From contig CAYXGT010000094.1 of NCBI GenBank assembly GCA_964464635.1, positions 1 to 10,057 of the forward strand: a DNA stretch of 10,057 nucleotides, written 5' to 3'. Shown here piece after piece: positions 1 through 4,137 of this stretch. The translations under genes and the position numbers were made by a program. Position 1 is the stretch's first letter; every line of letters begins with the position of its first letter. Source of the stretch: CAYLMG01 sp964464635. Its GTDB lineage: Bacteria; Planctomycetota; Phycisphaerae; Sedimentisphaerales; Anaerobacaceae. A model generated the notes under the pieces. That model was not told where the DNA came from. It searched no databases and was given only the letters and a program-made list of their open reading frames with translations.

Positions 1-11
1 TAAATTCCCTG

Positions 12-40
12 TTGATATTAGTATAATTTTATAATAAAAT
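12..40 (+). promoter_or_regulatory. Possible sigma70-type promoter for the 113-730 gene
   Basis: TTGATA at 12-17 and TAAAAT at 35-40 are separated by 17 bases. Overlapping TATAAT hexamers at 22-27 and 30-35 lie in the same AT-rich run but have worse spacing. The whole 1-112 leader is AT-rich, so chance matches are likely. This is a weak call based only on hexamers and spacing. Confidence 0.25.
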
Positions 41-95
41 CATCTGGAATCTGTGCCATAGGTATCGTGTTTTATATTATTATATAAGGATTTAA

Positions 96-116
96 ATGCA
101 TAGGAATCTGAAATGA
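96..116 (+). CDS. Possible six-codon leader ORF overlapping the next start
   Basis: An ATG at 96 opens a six-codon ORF (MHRNLK) whose TGA at 114-116 overlaps the ATG at 113 as ATGA. It has its own good Shine-Dalgarno, AAGGA at 86-90, five bases upstream. The arrangement would allow translational coupling to the 205-residue gene. That gene also has its own AGGAA at 102-106, so the mini-ORF may be accidental. It is too short for any codon-based support. Confidence 0.25.
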   Translation: MHRNLK

Positions 117-730
117 AAAAACTAAAAACAGGGATCTTATTTGTGGTCACTCTCTCCCTAATCTTCGTAGCTGTATATGCACTTTACCGGTTTTTTTATT
201 TCCTTGTTTCTGGTGTGCTATCGCTTGATACAGGTGTTGTTGCTGCCATAATTGCTTCAGCCGCCACCGTTCTGGTGTCTGTGTTCAGTCTTATTTACAA
301 TCAACGCCAGACCAAAGAACGAGAAATAGCCGAATCACACCGACCGAAGAAGATTAAACTCTACAAGCGTTTTATGGATGAAGCCATAGTAGGAGCGTTG
401 CGCTTAGCTGAAAAGGAAGATGGTAAGTCAATCTATGATAAAGAGCTTCAGCAGCATCTTAAGAATTTTTTTCTCCAGTTTACGGCTGATTTGATCGCTT
501 GGGGATCCCCTCAAGTTATTCGTGCATATAAGGAGTACCGAAAGTCCCCAAATAGTCCTTATATACTGTTTAAAGTAGATGATATGCTTCGTGCAATACG
601 GCAAGACCTTGGTCATAGCAATCGAGGTATACATAGTGGTGATCTTATAAAATTGTTTTTGTCTGATCCCGACAAACTTAAAGAATCAGTAAATATACCA
701 GCGAATAATTCGAAGGATAAAACTGAGTAA
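113..730 (+). CDS. Hypothetical two-pass membrane protein, 205 aa
   Basis: I do not recognise the family. A short basic N-terminus (MKKLK) is followed by two hydrophobic segments at about residues 8-32 and 41-62. A charged stretch follows (NQRQTKEREIAESHRPKK, about 63-80), then a soluble domain of about 125 residues with mixed helical character that ends in a polar tail. The positive charges after the second segment suggest that both the N-terminus and the C-terminal domain face the cytoplasm. The second membrane segment plus the QRQTKERE stretch looks like anchors I recall from unannotated bacterial membrane proteins, but that assigns no function. The ATG is supported by AGGAA at 102-106, six bases away. 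The coding sequence is more AT-rich than rho or valS, and a repeat-rich zone follows it, so it may be accessory. No catalytic motif is visible. Confidence 0.75.
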   Translation: MKKLKTGILFVVTLSLIFVAVYALYRFFYFLVSGVLSLDTGVVAAIIASAATVLVSVFSLIYNQRQTKEREIAESHRPKKIKLYKRFMDEAIVGALRLAEKEDGKSIYDKELQQHLKNFFLQFTADLIAWGSPQVIRAYKEYRKSPNSPYILFKVDDMLRAIRQDLGHSNRGIHSGDLIKLFLSDPDKLKESVNIPANNSKDKTE

Positions 731-756
731 AGACAACGGAAACCTTACCTTAATCC

Positions 757-800
757 TTCAACAAGATGGGGAGATAGTTTTTTTCTTTTTGTTGAATTTT
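757..800 (+). terminator. Weak stem-loop after the 205-aa gene
   Basis: TTCAACAA at 757-764 and TTGTTGAA at 789-796 form a perfect 8-bp inverted repeat with a 24-base loop. The loop includes a T-rich run, and TTTTATTG follows the stem. The arms are AT-rich and the loop is long, so it is a poor intrinsic terminator. Its position 26 bases after the stop codon fits that role. Confidence 0.3.
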
Positions 801-801
801 A

Positions 802-830
802 TTGAACTACGCATTTTGGTTTGGTATAAT
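802..830 (+). promoter_or_regulatory. Candidate sigma70 promoter ahead of the GC-rich hairpin block
   Basis: TTGAAC at 802-807 and a perfect TATAAT at 825-830 are spaced by 17 bases. Transcription would start near 837, immediately before the GC-rich hairpins at 841-924. It could drive a structured leader, a small RNA, or the long upstream leader of coaE. This is hexamer evidence only. Confidence 0.4.
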
Positions 831-840
831 ATACTTAACT

Positions 841-924
841 GGGGGAGGCCCCATTACGGGGCTGCGGAGCTCCGCACGAATAGGCCCATCGGCCAACGTT
901 AGTCCCGAGCACTGTCGAGGGAAT
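841..924. repeat. GC-rich cluster of four small hairpins, REP-like
   Basis: Within AT-rich surroundings this 84-base island holds four palindromes in a row. They are GCCCC/GGGGC (848-852/858-862, loop 5); the perfect 14-base palindrome TGCGGAGCTCCGCA (863-876); GGCC-CATC-GGCC (883-894); and CCC/GGG (904-906/919-921). The last encloses the core GAGC...GTCGA, in which two G-A mismatches would stack as tandem sheared pairs. The GAGCxxxGTCGA core resembles short palindromic repeats I recall from many environmental genomes. It could be an intergenic REP-type repeat, a structured RNA from the promoter just upstream, or both. No coding role is apparent. Confidence 0.45.
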
Positions 925-965
925 CAAAATTCAATTGTAAATTCTTTATTACAAAGGATTTGCCA

Positions 966-1115
966 ATGAAATTAACCAATAACCAGTTAACTAATTCAAC
1001 AATTAACCAGGATTTCGTTGTATTTTCCTGTAAATCCTGTCAAAAACGCACCTCTACATTTGTCGAGAGAGCTCTACAAATCAATCCTTTTTGTGCAAAA
1101 CAAAGCCAATTTTAA
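966..1115 (+). CDS. Possible 49-aa small ORF across repeat sequence, doubtful
   Basis: The ATG at 966 has a good Shine-Dalgarno, AAAGGA at 953-958, seven bases upstream. The ORF encodes 49 residues, including CKSC at residues 22-25. However, its first third is a low-complexity run built from the direct repeat AATTAACCA (970-978 and 1001-1009), its middle is the micro-repeat tcctgtaaatcctgt, and its end is a caaagccaat unit. All three look like dispersed intergenic repeats. I think it is probably not a protein, but it is the only ORF here with a proper ribosome site. Confidence 0.15.
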   Translation: MKLTNNQLTNSTINQDFVVFSCKSCQKRTSTFVERALQINPFCAKQSQF

Positions 1116-1263
1116 AAATGACCAAATTTACATAACTGCTTATTATATAAGGGGATATGGCATTTTATTCCGATTTTCCCGCCGAAAAAACAAAGCCAAA
1201 CAAAGCCAATTCAAACCCAATTTTGGCCTAATATTGGCTTTGTTTTCCCCCAAATTGGCTTTG
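1091..1263. repeat. Dispersed-repeat-like block built on caaagccaat
   Basis: The decamer CAAAGCCAAT occurs at 1101-1110 and 1201-1210, with a nine-of-ten copy at 1191-1200. Its exact reverse complement ATTGGCTTTG occurs at 1233-1242 and 1254-1263. The 1201 and 1233 copies form a 10-bp hairpin with a 22-base loop. In the + frame the copies read NKANF, NKAKQSQFKPNF and similar Lys-Asn-Gln-rich strings. I recall comparable strings as spurious ORFs repeated many times in Phycisphaerae genomes. The block lies in the coaE upstream region and has no visible coding role. The repeat copies are seen directly; the family assignment is from memory. Confidence 0.5.
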
Positions 1264-1267
1264 AATC

Positions 1268-1394
1268 CGAAGGATATCTTCGCTTTTGCGAATAAGTTTA
1301 ACTTCTTCGCTGACTTACAAAGTAAGAATGCAGAGCATTCTTGTGGACGAAGGACTTTTTTTGTGAACAGCTTGCTTTTCAAAGCAAAAAATCC
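1268..1394. repeat. Run of small hairpins upstream of coaE
   Basis: Successive short inverted repeats occupy this stretch. They are CGAAG/CTTCG (1268-1272/1278-1282), TTCGC/GCGAA (1279-1283/1288-1292), CTTAC/GTAAG (1314-1318/1322-1326), AAGAATGC/GCATTCTT (1324-1331/1335-1342, 8 bp, loop AGA) and TTGCTTT/AAAGCAA (1372-1378/1381-1387). The last sits inside a weaker outer pairing of the T-rich run near 1351-1362 with the A-rich run near 1385-1394. Adjacent pairs overlap, so some are mutually exclusive. It may be a repeat element or a structured leader. Confidence 0.4.
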
Positions 1395-1420
1395 TGAGAA
1401 CACCAATGTCAGCGATATAA

Positions 1421-1456
1421 ATCCGTGTAAATCCGTGAAATCCGCGGTTAAATATA
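1421..1456 (+). repeat. Triple micro-repeat ATCCGNG ending in GCGGTTAAATATA
   Basis: Three near-identical units begin at 1421, 1431 and 1440 (ATCCGTGTAA, ATCCGTGAA, ATCCGCGGT) and run into TAAATATA. A sister element lies 66 bases downstream. I recall this type of sequence (aatccgtgtaaatccgtg...) as a dispersed intergenic element in environmental bacterial genomes. Confidence 0.45.
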
Positions 1457-1486
1457 ATTTTATAAATCCCGTAATCTTGTCTGAAA

Positions 1487-1522
1487 TCTCAGCGTTCTCA
1501 TCGGTCTCTGCGGCTAAATATA
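1487..1522 (+). repeat. Triple 9-base micro-repeat ending in GCGGCTAAATATA
   Basis: Three exact-period 9-base units, TCTCAGCGT, TCTCATCGG and TCTCTGCGG, lie at 1487-1513 and are followed by CTAAATATA. The last 13 bases match the end of the 1421-1456 element at 12 of 13 positions (GCGGYTAAATATA), although the repeated units differ. This points to two related dispersed elements placed in tandem. Confidence 0.45.
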
Positions 1523-1572
1523 GATTAGTTCGGAACTTGACGGGGGTGGGGGTTGGGGATAGACTTGCGGGC

Positions 1573-2187
1573 GTGGAAAGAGAAAATAAAAAACCTGTTA
1601 TCGGCATATTGGGCGGAATCGGCTCGGGTAAGAGTACAGCAGCAGCGGAATTCGAAAGGCTCGGCTGCGGCCTAATAGACGCCGACAAAATCGCACATCA
1701 ACTGCTCGATGAGCCTCAAATAAAGAAAAAGGTAATCGAGGCGTTCGGCAGCTCTATTCTTAATAAGGATAATAAAATCGGCAGAAAGAAATTAGCTGAT
1801 ATTGTCTTCGCCGAAAGGAGTAAACTTACGCAGCTTAACAATATTATTCACCCTGCTGTTTTACAAAAAGCAGAAGAGCTAATCGAGCAATTTAACAGTA
1901 AGCCTGAGGTGAAGGCAATCGTGCTCGATATGCCGCTATTGTTAGAAATCGGCTGGAAAAAATGGTGCGAAAGGCTAATTTTTATCGACTGCAAAGCGGA
2001 AAAAAGGGCTGAAAGAAGCCAAAAAACGCACTATTTTGACGAAAACCAGTTAAAAATTCGAGAAAATTTACAGATTTCTCTGGACAAAAAGCAGGCCATA
2101 GCCGAAAATACAATTGATAATAACTCAGAGCTTTCATCGCTGAAAAGACAAGTCGCTGAAATCTTCTCAAATATTGTGGAAAAGTAA
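1573..2187 (+). CDS. coaE: Dephospho-CoA kinase, CoaE
   Basis: This enzyme phosphorylates the 3'-hydroxyl of dephospho-CoA with ATP, the last step of coenzyme A synthesis, in the cytoplasm. The Walker A loop GGIGSGKST is at residues 14-22, after a beta strand PVIGIL. The characteristic LIDADKIAHQLL follows at about 35-46, and the C-terminal third has the usual FIDCKAEKRAERS lid-type basic segment. I chose the GTG at 1573, which gives 204 residues, the usual family length. The reading frame stays open back to a TTG at 1018, but those 185 extra codons cross repeat sequence and match nothing in the family. A GTG at 1546 is an alternative. The ribosome site is unclear: GGGGAT at 1555-1560 is 12 bases away, inside a G-rich tract. 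rho follows 149 bases later on the same strand. Confidence 0.93.
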   Translation: MERENKKPVIGILGGIGSGKSTAAAEFERLGCGLIDADKIAHQLLDEPQIKKKVIEAFGSSILNKDNKIGRKKLADIVFAERSKLTQLNNIIHPAVLQKAEELIEQFNSKPEVKAIVLDMPLLLEIGWKKWCERLIFIDCKAEKRAERSQKTHYFDENQLKIRENLQISLDKKQAIAENTIDNNSELSSLKRQVAEIFSNIVEK

Positions 2188-2336
2188 TTGGGGTTTATTA
2201 TAGAACGCTCTTACTGTTAAGACTCTTAAAAGAATTTAATTTTATCTCAGCTATTCGGAAATTCAAATCCAGTTGAATTAATATAAGAAACTTTCTTGAT
2301 AACTTAACAATTTTTCAAATTTACAAAGGAGCAGAT

Positions 2337-3791
2337 ATGGCTAAGACAGCCACAAAAAGCAGAAAACGAAAGAAACCGAGGAAAAGCAGCGTAGCTGAAA
2401 AAGAGCTCGCCGAAGGTGCGGTTGCGGCCGAAGAGGCAAAAACAGAACCTTCAGAAAAAACCAAGGAAGAAATGACGAAAAAAGAGCTTGAAGAATCGAC
2501 GCACGCCAAGTACGAGCGGATTAAAAAGGGAAACCTGTACCTGACCGATTTGCAAAAGCTCGACGTCGCTGAACTGCACGACCTTGCGAAAAAAGAGAAA
2601 ATCACCGACTACAGCGCACTTAAAAAGCAGGACCTCATCTTCAGGATTCTCAAGGAGCGTATCCAGCAGAACGGCCTGCTGTACGGTGAAGGCGTTCTTG
2701 AAGTGCTGCCGGACGGCTATGGTTTTTTGCGTAATCCCGATTACAATTACCTTTCGAGCCCGGACGATATATACGTCTCTCCATCGCAAATCAAGCGTTT
2801 CGGTCTGCGGACGGGCAATATAGTTTCGGGCCAAATTCGGCCTCCAAAAGATTCGGAAAAATACTTTGCCCTGCTTCGAGTCGAGGCAATCAACTATGAG
2901 AACCCCGACAACCTCGCAGAAAAAGTGGTATTCAGCGACCTGACGCCGCTGCACCCGGAACAAAGGATAATTCTCGAAACATCGGCTGAAGAGCTTAATA
3001 TGCGTATAATCGATTTGATAACACCGGTCGGTATGGGGCAGCGCGGGCTGATTGTCGCACCGCCGAGAACCGGAAAGACCATCCTGCTGCAAAAAATCGC
3101 TAACGCAATAAGCACAAATTATCCCGACGTCAGACTTATCGTCCTGCTTATTGACGAGCGTCCCGAAGAGGTTACAGAGATGGAACGCAAAACGGCCGCC
3201 GACGTCGAGGTCATAAGCTCGACTTTCGACGAGCCCGCAGCCCGTCACTGCCAGGTGGCAGAGGTGGTAATCGAAAAGGCCAAGCGCCTGGTGGAATACG
3301 GCGAGAATGTCGTTATCCTGCTGGACTCGATAACGCGTCTTGCCCGTGCGTATAATACGGAGATGCCGCATTCGGGTAAAATACTTACCGGCGGTGTCGA
3401 TGCAGGCGCTATGCAGATGCCGAAGAAATTCTTCGGAGCGGCGAGAAACGTCGAACACGGCGGGTCTCTGACAATCTTTGCAACTGCACTTATCGATACA
3501 GGCTCGAAAATGGACGAGGTCATCTTCGAGGAGTTCAAGGCGACCGGCAATATGGAGCTTCACTTAGACAGGCGGCTTGTGGATAAGCGTGTCTGGCCTT
3601 CCATCGATATAAGCAGAAGCGGAACGAGAAGAGAAGAGCTGCTGCTTGATAAAAAGGAGCTCGAGCTGGTTTATCGGCTGAGAAGAGTGCTGAGTGACCT
3701 GAATCCAATCGAAGCGGTAGAGCTGCTAAAAGGCAGACTCGCCAAGTGCCGTTCAAACGCCGAGTTTTTGATGACGATGAACATAGATTAA
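2337..3791 (+). CDS. rho: Transcription termination factor Rho
   Basis: Hexameric RNA-dependent ATPase and helicase that releases RNA polymerase from untranslated transcripts. The 484 residues exceed E. coli Rho (419) because of a charged N-terminal extension: a basic stretch (KSRKRKKPRK), then a Glu/Lys-rich one, up to about residue 60. The Rho N-terminal helical domain follows (LQKLDVAELHDLAKK). Next is the cold-shock-like RNA-binding domain with DGYGFLRNPDYNYLSSPDDIYVSPSQI. The ATPase core has Walker A APPRTGKT (241-248; E. coli has APPKAGKT), the catalytic RPEEV region, Walker B ILLDS (D330), the Q-loop region GGVDAGAMQMPKKFFGAARN and the R-loop ATGNMELHLDRR (E. coli has GTGNMEL). The ATG at 2337 is fixed by AAGGAG at 2326-2331, five bases away. 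coaE lies upstream on the same strand. It looks intact. Confidence 0.98.
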   Translation: MAKTATKSRKRKKPRKSSVAEKELAEGAVAAEEAKTEPSEKTKEEMTKKELEESTHAKYERIKKGNLYLTDLQKLDVAELHDLAKKEKITDYSALKKQDLIFRILKERIQQNGLLYGEGVLEVLPDGYGFLRNPDYNYLSSPDDIYVSPSQIKRFGLRTGNIVSGQIRPPKDSEKYFALLRVEAINYENPDNLAEKVVFSDLTPLHPEQRIILETSAEELNMRIIDLITPVGMGQRGLIVAPPRTGKTILLQKIANAISTNYPDVRLIVLLIDERPEEVTEMERKTAADVEVISSTFDEPAARHCQVAEVVIEKAKRLVEYGENVVILLDSITRLARAYNTEMPHSGKILTGGVDAGAMQMPKKFFGAARNVEHGGSLTIFATALIDTGSKMDEVIFEEFKATGNMELHLDRRLVDKRVWPSIDISRSGTRREELLLDKKELELVYRLRRVLSDLNPIEAVELLKGRLAKCRSNAEFLMTMNID

Positions 3792-3850
3792 AAACAGCTA
3801 TATAAATTCGAGGCGGGCGGCAATTTGTATTCGGTGCCAGGGTAAAAAAC

Positions 3851-3896
3851 AACAGCATTGCTGTTAATTGTTGTCTTTACAACAAAAGCCTTTTTT
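3851..3896 (+). terminator. Two small hairpins and a T-run after rho, possible terminator
   Basis: AACAGC/GCTGTT (3851-3856/3860-3865, loop ATT) is followed directly by TTGTTGT/ACAACAA (3868-3874/3879-3885, loop CTTT). Six T residues lie at 3891-3896 after a five-base gap. The gap and AT-rich stems make this weak as an intrinsic terminator, but the position about 60 bases after the rho stop codon fits. Confidence 0.3.
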
Positions 3897-3906
3897 ACTA
3901 ATATGT

Positions 3907-3977
3907 AATTCCGGTTTGCGGGTGGGGTAGAGGCCGCATTGAGCGGTTCGACTATGACCACCACAGCCGGAATTTTT
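3907..3977 (+). terminator. Long imperfect hairpin followed by a T-run
   Basis: Four nested pairings line up: AATTCCGG (3907-3914) with CCGGAATT (3967-3974), GGTGG (3921-3925) with CCACC (3958-3962), TAG (3928-3930) with CTA (3952-3954), and CCGC (3934-3937) with GCGG (3943-3946) around the loop ATTGA. The internal loops are small and roughly symmetric, and T residues run from 3973 to 3977. It could be a read-through barrier between rho and valS, a structured RNA or a folded repeat. The pairing is visible in the sequence; the function is inferred. Confidence 0.4.
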
Positions 3978-3993
3978 GTTATCCGGAAATGCT

Positions 3994-4105
3994 TTGTAGA
4001 AAAAAAACTGGTTAAGCTGTCATTCCGCACTTGATGCGGAATCCAGACCATTGAAAAGATAGATTCCTGCTTGCGCAGGAATGACAATAGAAGTGTTTTC
4101 TACAA
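3994..4105. repeat. MITE-like nested inverted repeat upstream of valS
   Basis: The inner element, 4018-4086 (69 bp), has perfect 9-bp ends TGTCATTCC/GGAATGACA and two internal hairpins. These are TTCCGCA/TGCGGAA (4024-4030/4036-4042) and ATTCCTGC/GCAGGAAT (4062-4069/4074-4081). The class is widespread in bacteria and recognisable from the spurious protein string SFLRKQESI that it encodes on the - strand. It is flanked by a further perfect 10-bp inverted pair, TTGTAGAAAA (3994-4003) and TTTTCTACAA (4096-4105). No transposase is present. It ends 32 bases before the valS start codon, so it lies in the valS leader. Confidence 0.65.
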
Positions 4106-4137
4106 GGTAACCTGGAAACGGCATTCGAAGGACAATT

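Noticed and set aside
1421..1522. A possible CRISPR array
   Set aside because: The units are 9-10 bases with no spacers, and no cas genes are present.
1018..1572. A 185-residue N-terminal extension of CoaE from a TTG at 1018
   Set aside because: The TTG has no ribosome site, the extension crosses several repeat-like elements, and trimming to the GTG at 1573 gives the normal family length with the Walker A loop near the N-terminus.
1143..1688. A 181-residue - strand ORF over the coaE upstream region
   Set aside because: It overlaps the coaE P-loop coding region and the repeat block, has no recognisable domain, and its sequence is the antisense of those repeats.
2451..3563. A 370-residue - strand ORF antisense to rho
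   Set aside because: Long antisense frames are common over GC-biased codons. rho on the + strand is unambiguous, and this frame has no family features.
3788..4087. A 99-residue - strand ORF in the rho-valS gap
   Set aside because: Its N-terminus (MSFLRKQESI...) is the well-known spurious translation of the MITE-like repeat, and the remainder covers the long hairpin. The Val-rich tail looks slightly protein-like, but there is no ribosome site and no recognised family.
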